Positions 50,832-59,503 of a stretch of 64,000 nucleotides of DNA are shown here, one piece after another. Position 1 is the stretch's first letter; the number at the start of each line of letters is the position of its first letter. The notes under the pieces were generated by a model. It worked only from the letters and a program-made list of their open reading frames with translations. It made no database searches and was not told where the DNA came from. The DNA is taken from assembly GCF_001598215.1 (NCBI RefSeq), contig NZ_BCXJ01000005.1, positions 186,001 to 250,000 on the forward strand, read 5' to 3'. The position numbers and the translations under genes are program-made. The DNA comes from Shouchella clausii. Lineage in GTDB: Bacteria; Bacillota; Bacilli; Bacillales; Bacillaceae_D.

Positions 50832-52399
50832 GTCGATTCCCCCTTGTATTCAAACCAATCAAATGTGGCTGTCGTTGTGCTGTTTTGTCCGTTGCTTGTC
50901 GCAAACATGCCAATATAAGTGCCGACAAAGCCTCCTGCTCGATCTGTGCTCAATAGCCTGCCATCTTGCTTATTAGCAACCATGCGCCACTTGCCACCTG
51001 GCACACGGTATGAAAACGAAAGTTCTTGCAAATCGGCGTCAACTTGCCATTCAATCGCTGTTGCCGGAATCGGCGCCGTGCTTTTACCCACCACTGTTTC
51101 CACCCCATCCTCTACTTTTACGAGCCGTATAAACAACTGCCCACTATGTATAAGTTCAAAGCGGTAATGGTTTTTCTGGCTGTAAAATAAAGCAAGTCCA
51201 GCAGCCTCGCCGCTTTGCTGGGGATCAAATTCCATTAAAGCGCGGACAGTAAACGATCGATGTTGCTGGCGGCGCCCGATAAAACTCGGATTTGCCTCAT
51301 CAGAAAGCGTTTCTGGGCGAACGCTTAACTGTAAATACCCTTTCCTTGCTTCAAGGGAGTAAAACGGCGTCCGCGGCGTGCGGATCATATTCCATTGAAA
51401 GCCTAGCTTGCGAGCGTTAAAATCATCCCGTATCGGCAAGGGATCCACCTTTTGCCGGGGCAAAGACGGGCCTGGCATCTCGCCTTCGATTTTCCCTGTC
51501 TCAGGACAAACAACAGGCCAGTCGTCCTCCCAGCGCATCGGCGCTAAAAACGTCTCACGCCCCATATTGCGGTACATGCCCCCATATGGACGGGAACCTA
51601 AACAGACAAGCCACCATTCATCGTCTTGTGTTTGGACGATATCGGCGTGGCCCACATTCGTGATCGGGTAGTCCTGGCCGAGATGGCGGTGTGTCAGCAC
51701 GGGGTTGCGTCGATTCGCCTCATAAGGGCCGGCAATCTCCCGGCTTCGCGCTACTGTCACCGCATGGGTGAATCCAGTCCCCCCTTCGGCAATAAACAAG
51801 TAATAGTAGCCGTCTTTTTTATAAAGATGGGGTGCTTCCTGGGCATGGGCTATTTTTAGCGCACCATCCCAAATCCCAGTCGGTTCGCCAAGCAGGCGGC
51901 CTGTAATGGGATCGATTTCCTGGAGCCAAATTTCCATATGCTTGGCGTGTGTTTGCCCTGTAGGGGGGACACGATTGCCTGTGTAATAAACGCGGCCATC
52001 CTCATCAAAAAACAACGATGGGTCAATCCCAGGCGCCCCCTTTATCCAGACGGGGTCTGACCAAGGCCCAGCGGGGTCTGTTGCGGTCACAAAGAAATTG
52101 CGTCTTGCGCCGTGTTGGCTCTCCACAAATGTGGTAATCATATAAAACAGGCCGTTATGGTAACGGATCGTCGGCGCATAAATCCCCCGTGAATTCGGGG
52201 TGCCATCAAGATTGAGCTGCTCTGGACGATCTAACACATGGCCAATCTGTTTCCAATTGACAAGATCTTTTGAATGAAAAATCGGCACACCAGGGAAATA
52301 TTCAAATGTAGACGTAACTAAATAATAGTCTTCGTTTACCCTGCAAATCGACGGGTCAGGATAAAACCCTGGAATGATCGGATTGTTAAACGGTTCCAC
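50828..52399 (-). CDS. glycoside hydrolase family 43 (beta-xylosidase/arabinofuranosidase)
   Basis: A 523-residue cytoplasmic GH43 enzyme. A five-bladed propeller holds the catalytic base D15 in PGFYPDPSI, the pKa-modulating Asp in PGIDPSLFF, and the acid Glu in HAQEAPHLY. A C-terminal beta-sandwich (about residues 330-520, DUF1349-like) completes the layout of subfamily 11/12-type beta-xylosidases or arabinofuranosidases. It probably trims arabinose or xylose side chains from imported pectic fragments. Its start overlaps the upstream hydrolase gene by 14 bases, so coupling is likely. Specificity for arabinose or xylose cannot be settled here. Confidence 0.9.
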   Translation of the reverse strand: MEPFNNPIIPGFYPDPSICRVNEDYYLVTSTFEYFPGVPIFHSKDLVNWKQIGHVLDRPEQLNLDGTPNSRGIYAPTIRYHNGLFYMITTFVESQHGARRNFFVTATDPAGPWSDPVWIKGAPGIDPSLFFDEDGRVYYTGNRVPPTGQTHAKHMEIWLQEIDPITGRLLGEPTGIWDGALKIAHAQEAPHLYKKDGYYYLFIAEGGTGFTHAVTVARSREIAGPYEANRRNPVLTHRHLGQDYPITNVGHADIVQTQDDEWWLVCLGSRPYGGMYRNMGRETFLAPMRWEDDWPVVCPETGKIEGEMPGPSLPRQKVDPLPIRDDFNARKLGFQWNMIRTPRTPFYSLEARKGYLQLSVRPETLSDEANPSFIGRRQQHRSFTVRALMEFDPQQSGEAAGLALFYSQKNHYRFELIHSGQLFIRLVKVEDGVETVVGKSTAPIPATAIEWQVDADLQELSFSYRVPGGKWRMVANKQDGRLLSTDRAGGFVGTYIGMFATSNGQNSTTTATFDWFEYKGEST

Positions 52400-53318
52400 G
52401 TTGTTGTTGCTCCTTTCCCAATTCGTTCAATAGCCACGGGATCGCTTTTGTTCCGTTCACTTGATGGCCTCCGGCAAAAAAATCGGCTTTTCCCCATTTG
52501 CTTTCATGCAATGCTTGCTTTACCGATTCAGACGGGAAGAGATGATCGTCGCTGCCGCTTTCAATGAACAGTGCCCTCGGCTTAATTAGTTCAAGCAATT
52601 GTGGCGTTTCGCCGATCGTGAGCAAGCCAGGAATGTAGTTGTCTAGGCAATGGCGTGAAGCTAAAATGCTGTCGCGCATCAGACTCGCGAAACCGCTTAG
52701 TACGGTTGCTTTGATCCGCTCATCTGTTGCTGCCAACAACAGCCCAATCAAGGCCCCGCCTGAAAAACCGATACAGCCAACGTTGCCACGGCGCGTTTCG
52801 CCTATCCAATCAAGCAAACGGACGCATTCAAACACGCGCAGGCCAGCAAGTGTTTTGCCGTAAAGAAGCAAGTGAGAGGCAAGGGAAAAACAACTGTTCT
52901 GCTCCGATTGGTCTTGCTTCCGTTTACGGGCGCCAAAGCCGGCAAGCTCAGGCAACACAACGACGGCCCCTTGCTCAACAAGCTTTAAGGCAAAGGCGTT
53001 ATGGCTCGAATCTTCCTGCAACGCTTCCACTGCGCCTGCGCCGTGGCCATGCAATGCGAGTACAACCGTCTCCTTGTTGCCGCCAACAGGCTCGAATAAA
53101 CGGAACGGCAGTTTTAGTTCTGCCGTTGTTGGAAGCACGTAAGCGCTCTCCGTAAACGAGCGGTGTTGCCGCTTATAAAGGCAAGTCGCCTCAAGCATTG
53201 TCGCTTTCGGGAAATCGCCAATCGCTTCGCGTAAAGCTGCCAAACGCTCGTCTTTACAAGTGATGCTGCCAACCTGTTGCCGGTAGAGCCCTTGCAAATA
53301 ATCATCGATTTCTGCCAT
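52386..53318 (-). CDS. alpha/beta hydrolase, probable carbohydrate esterase
   Basis: A 310-residue alpha/beta hydrolase. The nucleophile is the Ser of GFSGG near residue 200, with Asp in ESGSDDHLFP and His in AGGHQV completing a triad. The oxyanion-type LALHGHGAG segment lies near residue 88. No signal peptide is present, so it acts in the cytoplasm. In an operon for pectic oligosaccharides it is probably an acetyl or feruloyl esterase, inferred from position. A GAAAGGG site sets the ATG at 53318, four bases after the stop of the permease gene. Confidence 0.75.
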   Translation of the reverse strand: MAEIDDYLQGLYRQQVGSITCKDERLAALREAIGDFPKATMLEATCLYKRQHRSFTESAYVLPTTAELKLPFRLFEPVGGNKETVVLALHGHGAGAVEALQEDSSHNAFALKLVEQGAVVVLPELAGFGARKRKQDQSEQNSCFSLASHLLLYGKTLAGLRVFECVRLLDWIGETRRGNVGCIGFSGGALIGLLLAATDERIKATVLSGFASLMRDSILASRHCLDNYIPGLLTIGETPQLLELIKPRALFIESGSDDHLFPSESVKQALHESKWGKADFFAGGHQVNGTKAIPWLLNELGKEQQQRGTV

Positions 53319-53322
53319 AGGC

Positions 53323-54198
53323 TTACCCTTTCATGGAGCCAATTAAGGCGCCCTTGGCAAAATATTTTTGCAAGAATGGATAAACGAGCAAAACAGGAAT
53401 CGTTGCGACAACGATCACCGCCATTTTGACGCTAATTTCTGGCGGCGGAACGCTTGTATATTCAGAGCCATCGTAATTCAACCCAGTTGCTAAGACGACA
53501 ATTTGCCGCAACAGCACTTGCACAGGCCACTTATCAGGATCATTTATATAAAGAATCGCGTGCATATAGGTGTTCCAGTAGGTTACGGCATAAAACAATG
53601 AAATCGTCGCGATGGCCGGCAACGAGCACGGGATGACAATGCGAAACAGCACGCCGAAATCGCTACACCCATCAATTTTTGCCGATTCCTCTAGGCCGCT
53701 CGGCAAATTCATAAAGAAGCTCCGCAAAATAATCATGTTAAACGCGTTAATCGTTACAGGTACGATAAGAGCTAGCAATGAATCGATCAGCCCTGTTTGC
53801 TGGACAACGAGAAATGTCGGGATCATGCCGCCGTTGAACAACATCGTAAAAACGATGAAAAACATGAGAAAGCGCCGGCCGACTAAATCTCTCCGTGACA
53901 AGCCATAGGCAGTTAAAACGGACAACAGCATGCTCCACAACGTGCCGCCTAACGTGACGCCGATGGAAACGCCCATGGAGCGCAGAAGCGTGTCTGTTGA
54001 AAAAATGTAGCGATAGGCGTCTAGACTAAATTGTGTCGGGAACAGCAAAAAGCTGCGTTGGGCAATTTCAGCGCCTGTCGCAAAGGAACTGCCGATGACA
54101 TGAATAAACGGCAAAATGCAAAGCAAGGCAATGATGCCAAGAATGATCATATTGGTCGCATTAAAAATGCGGCTTGATAACGATTTATCGCCAACCAT
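53323..54198 (-). CDS. carbohydrate ABC transporter permease (LplC/YtcP-like)
   Basis: A 291-residue inner-membrane permease with six helices. The EAA loop contains LEESAKIDGCSDFGVLFRIVIPCSLPAIATI, and the end reads KYFAKGALIGSMKG, typical of LplC/YtcP. It forms the channel with the preceding permease and takes substrate from the solute-binding lipoprotein; the ATPase (MsmX-type) is usually encoded elsewhere, as here. The gap between the two permease genes is 19 bases. The substrate is inferred from the operon to be a rhamnogalacturonan or pectic oligosaccharide. Confidence 0.9.
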   Translation of the reverse strand: MVGDKSLSSRIFNATNMIILGIIALLCILPFIHVIGSSFATGAEIAQRSFLLFPTQFSLDAYRYIFSTDTLLRSMGVSIGVTLGGTLWSMLLSVLTAYGLSRRDLVGRRFLMFFIVFTMLFNGGMIPTFLVVQQTGLIDSLLALIVPVTINAFNMIILRSFFMNLPSGLEESAKIDGCSDFGVLFRIVIPCSLPAIATISLFYAVTYWNTYMHAILYINDPDKWPVQVLLRQIVVLATGLNYDGSEYTSVPPPEISVKMAVIVVATIPVLLVYPFLQKYFAKGALIGSMKG

Positions 54199-54217
54199 AA
54201 AACAAACGCCCCCTTTC

Positions 54218-55177
54218 CTAGTAAATTCCTTCTTCTCCGTATCTCTTCGCCAGCCAGTTGGCCATCACAACAAGAATTAAGCCAACAACCCCTTTAAAAA
54301 AGCCAACGGCGGTACTGTAGCTAAATTGGCCTTGCCTCAATCCAGCCGTATAAACGTAAGTGTCGAAAATTTCCGCCACTTCGCGGTTAGACGCATTTAA
54401 CAGCAAATAGACATGTTCAAACCCTAATTCAAGCACATCGCCAATTTTCAAAATAAGCAAGACGATGATGACACTGCGGATCGCTGGCAGCGTAATATGC
54501 CACATTTGCCGGATACGGTTGGCGCCATCCATTTTTGCCGCCTCGTATAACTGGGGATCGACTGCGGCAATTGCTGCTAAGAAAATAATTGTGCCCCAGC
54601 CAGCCTCACGCCAAATAATTTGCAAAATGTACATTGGCCGAAACCATTCAGGGTTGAGCAAGAAATTGATTTGATCAAATTCAAGCGCGCGCAAAATGTT
54701 GTTTACAATCCCACCATCAAGCGTCAGCATGACGTAGCTGATCGAAACGATGACGACCCACGACATAAAATGGGGAATGTAAATCATCGTCTGAATGCTG
54801 CGTTGGTACGCGCGGCTCCGCAGTTCATTGAGCATCAGCGCCAGTATGATTGGCACTGGAAACGAAATACACACTTGCAACGCAAAGAGAACGAGCGTGT
54901 TTTTGAAGATCATCCAAAAGTCAGGATCGGCAAACAGCCTGCGGAAATGGTCCAATCCGACCCACTCGCTTCCAGTGATGCCTAGATACGGTTTATAATC
55001 TTGAAACGCAATGATTAATCCATACATGGGAATATACTTATAGACAAAAAAATAGAGAATACCCGGTGCAATCATTAAGTAAATCCATTTGTTCTTTTTG
55101 ATTTTGCGCCATAGTTCCTGGCGCCTTTCTGCTTTTGTCCGGGTCCATTTTTTATTTGCCATTATCGGGCTGTCCAT
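54218..55177 (-). CDS. carbohydrate ABC transporter permease (LplB/YteP-like)
   Basis: A 319-residue permease with six helices. An N-terminal basic stretch (KKWTRTKAERRQELWRKIKKNKW) comes before helix 1, as in LplB/YteP. The EAA-type loop reads YEAAKMDGANRIRQMWHITLPAI. AGAGGTG sets the ATG at 55177; an ATG at codon 6 is possible. Between it and the solute-binding gene lie 213 bases with two short hairpins and a dispersed repeat copy, which may lower permease expression relative to the binding protein. Confidence 0.9.
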   Translation of the reverse strand: MDSPIMANKKWTRTKAERRQELWRKIKKNKWIYLMIAPGILYFFVYKYIPMYGLIIAFQDYKPYLGITGSEWVGLDHFRRLFADPDFWMIFKNTLVLFALQVCISFPVPIILALMLNELRSRAYQRSIQTMIYIPHFMSWVVIVSISYVMLTLDGGIVNNILRALEFDQINFLLNPEWFRPMYILQIIWREAGWGTIIFLAAIAAVDPQLYEAAKMDGANRIRQMWHITLPAIRSVIIVLLILKIGDVLELGFEHVYLLLNASNREVAEIFDTYVYTAGLRQGQFSYSTAVGFFKGVVGLILVVMANWLAKRYGEEGIY

Positions 55178-55205
55178 GGCACACCTCTTTCACTCGAATA
55201 TAAAG

Positions 55206-55237
55206 GGAGGCAAGCCTCCGCCCGATTACTCGGGCCG
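55206..55237. repeat. two short hairpins between binding protein and permease genes
   Basis: GGAGGC-AA-GCCTCC at 55206-55219 and CCCG-ATTACT-CGGG just after it. Together with the dispersed repeat they may act as a partial stop or as mRNA processing sites in the operon. Confidence 0.5.
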
Positions 55238-55254
55238 AAGCTTACCTGCCCTTT

Positions 55255-55378
55255 CAGACTGTAGACAAACGCTCGCATCCTTCGTTGCTCTCCTCGTTCA
55301 GGTGCTCATGAACCCATGTTCTATTCGCATCTTCACTCGGCTTCGGGTCTCGACTGACAAGCGTTTTCTATCAGTCTG
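55255..55378 (-). repeat. dispersed palindrome-ended element, copy 2 (124 bp)
   Basis: Inverted relative to copy 1. On the minus strand it starts CAGACTGATAGAAAACGC and ends GCGTTTGTCTACAGTCTG, and lacks about 37 bases of the middle of copy 1. It lies inside the pectin operon between the solute-binding gene and the first permease gene. Small encoded frames that cover it are not considered genes. Confidence 0.75.
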
Positions 55379-55390
55379 GATGATAGCGGA

Positions 55391-56908
55391 TTATTGCTGG
55401 TTGTATGACTCGTTGTACTCGCTGATCATGTCATCGCCGCCTTGGCTTCTCCATGTTTCAACTGCTTGCTCGAAGCCAGCGAGGTCCGTTTGTCCAAGGA
55501 TATACTGATACGTTGCATCGTTAATAATTTGCTGCAAACGTTCGCCATGTGTTTGCGCTGTTGGCGAATGAAGCGTCGTTGTCGGGTCGTGAACCAAATA
55601 AGACTCGTTATCGATTTCGAGTTCATCGGCCTTTAATTTGACTGGATAATGGCTTTGCCCTAAGTAGCGGCCATTTGTTTCAGCTTCGCCGATTTCAATC
55701 GATTGGTATGGCTTGACTTCGCGCTCCGTCCGTTGCGTATCTTCAATCGCAACAGCTTTGCCATCTTCCACGCTGTAGTGCTCGTCTTCGATGCCCCAGT
55801 AAATCAAGTTTGCGTTCTCCGGCTCCATGAGCTGGTCATAGAAAGAAAGAATGCTTTTTAACTCTTCTTCCGTTTGCACCGCTGATTTCGGGAATATCAC
55901 TAAATTGCCGTAACCAGGAATCGCCCAAATGTTGTATTCGCCATCTGGCCCTTCGACATAGTTATGGACATCAAATTCTAAATCAGGATTGATTTGCGAC
56001 GCTTCTGAATACAGCGTCAATACATCGCCCATAGAGCCTACATAGATGCCTGCTGTTCCATTTTTTAAGAGCGCTTGTTGGTCCGGCTTGCTTGTAACTG
56101 GAAAGTCTTTGTTCATGTATCCGTTTTCATGAAGTTCTTTAAAAAAATCTAACGTATCGATATACTCATCAAACATAAATTCTGGCAAAAGCTCGCCGTC
56201 TTTTTCGCCCCATCCATTTGGCGTCCCATGCCACGACGCGACTGTTTTAAAGGCCCCATAAACGAGGTCGTTCCGGTCTGTTAAGCCAATCGTGTCGTCG
56301 CGGCCGTTGCCATCAGGGTCGTCTTCTGTAAAAGCGCGGGCCATTTCTGCGAACTCTTCAATCGTTGTTGGCGCCTCAAGCCCAAGGTTGTCAGCCCAGT
56401 CTTTGCGATAGATGATGCCTGAACGAGCTAAAGGACGGCCTTGGTAGAGCGCATATACTTTTCCATCAACCATTGTATTTTCAACGACTTCCGGCTTTAG
56501 TTTTTTCAAATTCTCGAATTCATCTAAATAAGGGTCAATTTCCCAAAATTGTCCATCGCGGATTGCATCTTTAAACTGGTCATAGGTCGTTTGGTTTTTC
56601 ATATAAACGGCTTGGGGCAACGTCCCTGTCGCAAACGCGGTATTTAACTGTTCTTCATAATTGCTATCTGGCACCCATTGAATATCGAGCTCTGTGTTTG
56701 TTGCCTCTTCCAACAAATGTTGGACTTCTTTTTCTGGCACTTCTGCTGTATGCAAATTAGCCATGATTGTAAATTTAAACGGGCCTTCTTCAGCAGAAGG
56801 CTTTTCCCCTTCAGAGGAAGCGCTTTCATTTTCGGCGCCGCATCCTGTGATCGCTACTAAACTAACGCCCACGCTCAATGCTGCACACATTTGTTTCCAA
56901 CTTGCCAT
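55391..56908 (-). CDS. extracellular solute-binding lipoprotein (LplA/YtcQ-like)
   Basis: A 505-residue binding lipoprotein. A signal peptide with lipobox ITGC (Cys near residue 23) is followed by a two-lobe type 1 binding fold with FAEMARAFTEDDPDGNGRDDTIG, typical of LplA/YtcQ. It delivers a complex sugar to the two permeases downstream. AAAGGTGGGGG sets the ATG at 56908. It is the first gene of an operon of at least 11 genes that ends at 44309. Two 18-bp direct repeats 26 and 68 bases before the start are candidate regulator sites. Confidence 0.9.
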   Translation of the reverse strand: MASWKQMCAALSVGVSLVAITGCGAENESASSEGEKPSAEEGPFKFTIMANLHTAEVPEKEVQHLLEEATNTELDIQWVPDSNYEEQLNTAFATGTLPQAVYMKNQTTYDQFKDAIRDGQFWEIDPYLDEFENLKKLKPEVVENTMVDGKVYALYQGRPLARSGIIYRKDWADNLGLEAPTTIEEFAEMARAFTEDDPDGNGRDDTIGLTDRNDLVYGAFKTVASWHGTPNGWGEKDGELLPEFMFDEYIDTLDFFKELHENGYMNKDFPVTSKPDQQALLKNGTAGIYVGSMGDVLTLYSEASQINPDLEFDVHNYVEGPDGEYNIWAIPGYGNLVIFPKSAVQTEEELKSILSFYDQLMEPENANLIYWGIEDEHYSVEDGKAVAIEDTQRTEREVKPYQSIEIGEAETNGRYLGQSHYPVKLKADELEIDNESYLVHDPTTTLHSPTAQTHGERLQQIINDATYQYILGQTDLAGFEQAVETWRSQGGDDMISEYNESYNQQ

Positions 56909-56933
56909 TTGTAAACCCCCACCTTTTTGTTCA

Positions 56934-56993
56934 TTTTTTCTCCGCTTCCCACCTGCTTGTTTTTTGGCTGCAGCCTTTTTTCTCTGCTTCCCA
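56934..56993 (-). promoter_or_regulatory. pair of 18-bp direct repeats upstream of the pectin operon
   Basis: TTTTTTCTCCGCTTCCCA (56934-56951) and TTTTTTCTCTGCTTCCCA (56976-56993, plus-strand reading) differ at one base and lie 42 bases apart, four helix turns. The palindrome GGCTGCAGCC lies between. This is the spacing expected for an AraC-type activator site; the AraC-type gene is next door. Confidence 0.5.
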
Positions 56994-57119
56994 TATTAGC
57001 GAGGCGCCGCATTTTTTTGAATAATCATTTGCCCATAATCCCAGCAGCATTCCACGATTTGCGCCTCACCTAACAAAATGATTACTGCGGTTACGGACCT
57101 GTTTTTTGCGTTTATACCG

Positions 57120-59408
57120 TCATTTTAATTGTTTTTGTTGCCTGTATTGGCCTGGCGTCATTCCAGTCATTTTTTTGAACGATCGGATAAAGTTTTGCGA
57201 GTTGTTGTAACCAAGCTTTTCGGCAATCGTTTTGACTGGTTCTGATGTCTTCGCTAACCATTCCTTTGCTTTTTTCAAGCGATATTGGGCCAAATATTCA
57301 CTAAACGTCATTGCCGTGCCTTCCTTAAATACGCTGCTCAAGTAATTGGCATTGTAATGCAAATCAGCCGCGCATTGTTCAAGCGTTACCGCTTGGTGGT
57401 AATGCTGGTGGATGTAGTCAATCATTTTTTCTGATAAGTGCTGGAACTGGGATTCGCTCACTTGTTTGAAGGCTGATAACAATGGGTCAATCAGGCGACT
57501 GACAAACCAGTTTTTCATTTGCTCTTGGCTACGGATCTTTAAGCACTCTTGATAAAGGGTGCCTTCTGGCAAGAGATCGTGGCGCAATCCGCTTTCTTGG
57601 TATAGTTGCAGCATTCGGTTGAGCAACCGCATAAAGGAAACGCGGACTTCACCGAGATGAGGGGCTCCTTCGCTAACCTCTGCCAGCAAGTGGCTAAACA
57701 AGTTGTAAGCTTGTTTTTCATCGGCAAGACGGAGCGCTAGCAACAATTCTTCTTCCAAGTGTTCAGGGTACTGGAACATACTCGACTTTTCTTTCGCTTG
57801 GATGCTTTCATAATTAATAATGACGTTATCGACAAATTTAAGCCGATGGGTGAGTGCTTCTTTTGCTTCTTTAAAGGCGGTGCTTGTCTGGGCCATGTCT
57901 GTAAATGGGGCGCTAATGCCAATGCTGACATCGGTCTCTAAGTAATGGTGCATAAATGATTTAAGCCGTTCGCTCCATTGGTAAATGATTGACTTCCCTT
58001 GTTCTTGGCTGTCTGTTTCTAAGCCAATAAACAGGACAAGCAACTGGTCGACCCACACGGCGGGAAGACGGTATTCTTCGGGAATGGTGTCTTCAGCGAC
58101 ATTGAGCATCGCAAACGTAAGCAAATCCATTTCCTGTTGGTCTTCTTCTTTTTGAGGATGCTCGTAATGGACAACGAGCAAACTATAGGAATGCCACTTT
58201 GCCATGCGGCTGTCGAGCCCATAAAGTTTGAGCCGTTCTTGCCTTTCTGCTTCCGAGAAATGGCCTTGGTACAAACGCATTAAAAATAGCGTCATCGACT
58301 GTTTCGCATGGATGCTTAGTTCTTGTTCCAGCATCGACTTTGATGAGAACAGCTCTTGCAGCGTATCTTCAATGACTTGGAACTCCGTCCGTCTTTTCCC
58401 AGTTGGCACGCCGTTCTCCTTTTGCGTGACTGCGGCAACAAGCTTTTGCACAGGCAAATACAACTTGCGTGAGAACAGCCATACAACGAGTGCTGACAGC
58501 AAAATGATCGCAAGCACAACGTAAAACGTAAACCAGCCAATGCTTTTTGTTTCAGCCATTAATTCGTCCATTGGTGTAACTGAGACATATTTCCAACCAG
58601 TAAATGTAGAAGATGAATAGGTAATAGCAAATGGCTCTTGATCTCGGTCAACCGTAAACTGGCCAGCTGCCTCCGTTGTCCACACTGGTTCTGAAAAGCC
58701 TAATTCAGCTAATGTTTTTCCGACTGCCTGCTCATCAGAGTGGACAATGACACGGTTATGTTCGTCTAAAATCATCAACTCGTCGTCCACTTCATCTCCG
58801 CCGATCATTTCTTGGATCGTGCACATCGGGATATTGGCAAAAACAAGCCCAAATTTCTCACTAGCCCGTGCTGGCAATTTTTTTATAAGACTGAGACTAT
58901 ACGGACAATTCCGCCGTATAATCGGTTCTGTAAAAGAATCATTGGCTATCAATTTCCACGTCGTATCATACGGCAAATCAAAAAAAGTCAAATAGCGTTC
59001 ATAATCTACGTGGCTGTCCAGGCGCCGAATGCCCTGATTGGTGGCAAGCCAATTTTGGTCATTGTTTAACACGATCGTTTCCTCTACTTTTGTATCAAAT
59101 GATTGCAGTTTGCTAAGCTCCGTCCGCAAATCTCGGTAAACGAGAAAATCTTCGCCGTACAAAGGCGTGCGAATGGCCGCTTCCATTGTCGGCGACTCAA
59201 TCGTATTATTTAAAGAATGGTGGACAGTTGTCAGCACCGTTTCAATATTTGCCTGCACTTGCCTCATCAATTGCAATTTTTCATTTTCAACTCTCTGTTC
59301 GGCCTGGTTCGTTGACTGTATATAAGCAAACACGCCAACGACAATAACCGGTATGGTGCTCAGCAGACCACCATATAGCAGCAATTTCATCCACATGCTA
59401 CGCTGCAA
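57120..59408 (-). CDS. membrane-bound AraC-family regulator (YtdP/YesS-like)
   Basis: A 762-residue regulator. Two membrane helices (about residues 7-28 and 285-308) enclose a 250-residue extracellular sensor domain. A cytoplasmic linker with HAMP-like and coiled-coil character follows, and C-terminal AraC helix-turn-helix repeats (about 660-760, EQCAADLHYNANYLSSVFKEG and GYNNSQNFIRSFKKMTG) end it. YtdP and YesS in B. subtilis have this layout and sit beside rhamnogalacturonan genes. GGGGTG sets the TTG at 59408. It is divergent from a smaller AraC gene and upstream of the pectin operon, its probable target. Confidence 0.88.
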   Translation of the reverse strand: MQRSMWMKLLLYGGLLSTIPVIVVGVFAYIQSTNQAEQRVENEKLQLMRQVQANIETVLTTVHHSLNNTIESPTMEAAIRTPLYGEDFLVYRDLRTELSKLQSFDTKVEETIVLNNDQNWLATNQGIRRLDSHVDYERYLTFFDLPYDTTWKLIANDSFTEPIIRRNCPYSLSLIKKLPARASEKFGLVFANIPMCTIQEMIGGDEVDDELMILDEHNRVIVHSDEQAVGKTLAELGFSEPVWTTEAAGQFTVDRDQEPFAITYSSSTFTGWKYVSVTPMDELMAETKSIGWFTFYVVLAIILLSALVVWLFSRKLYLPVQKLVAAVTQKENGVPTGKRRTEFQVIEDTLQELFSSKSMLEQELSIHAKQSMTLFLMRLYQGHFSEAERQERLKLYGLDSRMAKWHSYSLLVVHYEHPQKEEDQQEMDLLTFAMLNVAEDTIPEEYRLPAVWVDQLLVLFIGLETDSQEQGKSIIYQWSERLKSFMHHYLETDVSIGISAPFTDMAQTSTAFKEAKEALTHRLKFVDNVIINYESIQAKEKSSMFQYPEHLEEELLLALRLADEKQAYNLFSHLLAEVSEGAPHLGEVRVSFMRLLNRMLQLYQESGLRHDLLPEGTLYQECLKIRSQEQMKNWFVSRLIDPLLSAFKQVSESQFQHLSEKMIDYIHQHYHQAVTLEQCAADLHYNANYLSSVFKEGTAMTFSEYLAQYRLKKAKEWLAKTSEPVKTIAEKLGYNNSQNFIRSFKKMTGMTPGQYRQQKQLK

Positions 59409-59433
59409 TCAATACACCCCTTTTCCGTATATA

Positions 59434-59447
59434 TGAAAGCGCTTAAA
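59434..59447. promoter_or_regulatory. candidate cre site between the two AraC-type genes
   Basis: TGAAAGCGCTTAAA, one mismatch from TGWAANCGNTNWCA. It lies in the 95-base region shared by the divergent regulator genes, so catabolite repression could act on both. The same 14 bases recur at 60448-60461. Confidence 0.6.
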
Positions 59448-59503
59448 TTTCTGGTAAAGTGAAAGATACCGAGCAGGTCTCCCTTAAAGAAAGGAGTTTG
59501 ATT

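Noticed and set aside
55089-55508. A 139-codon plus-strand frame across the second dispersed repeat
   Set aside because: It is antisense to two operon genes and explained by the repeat.
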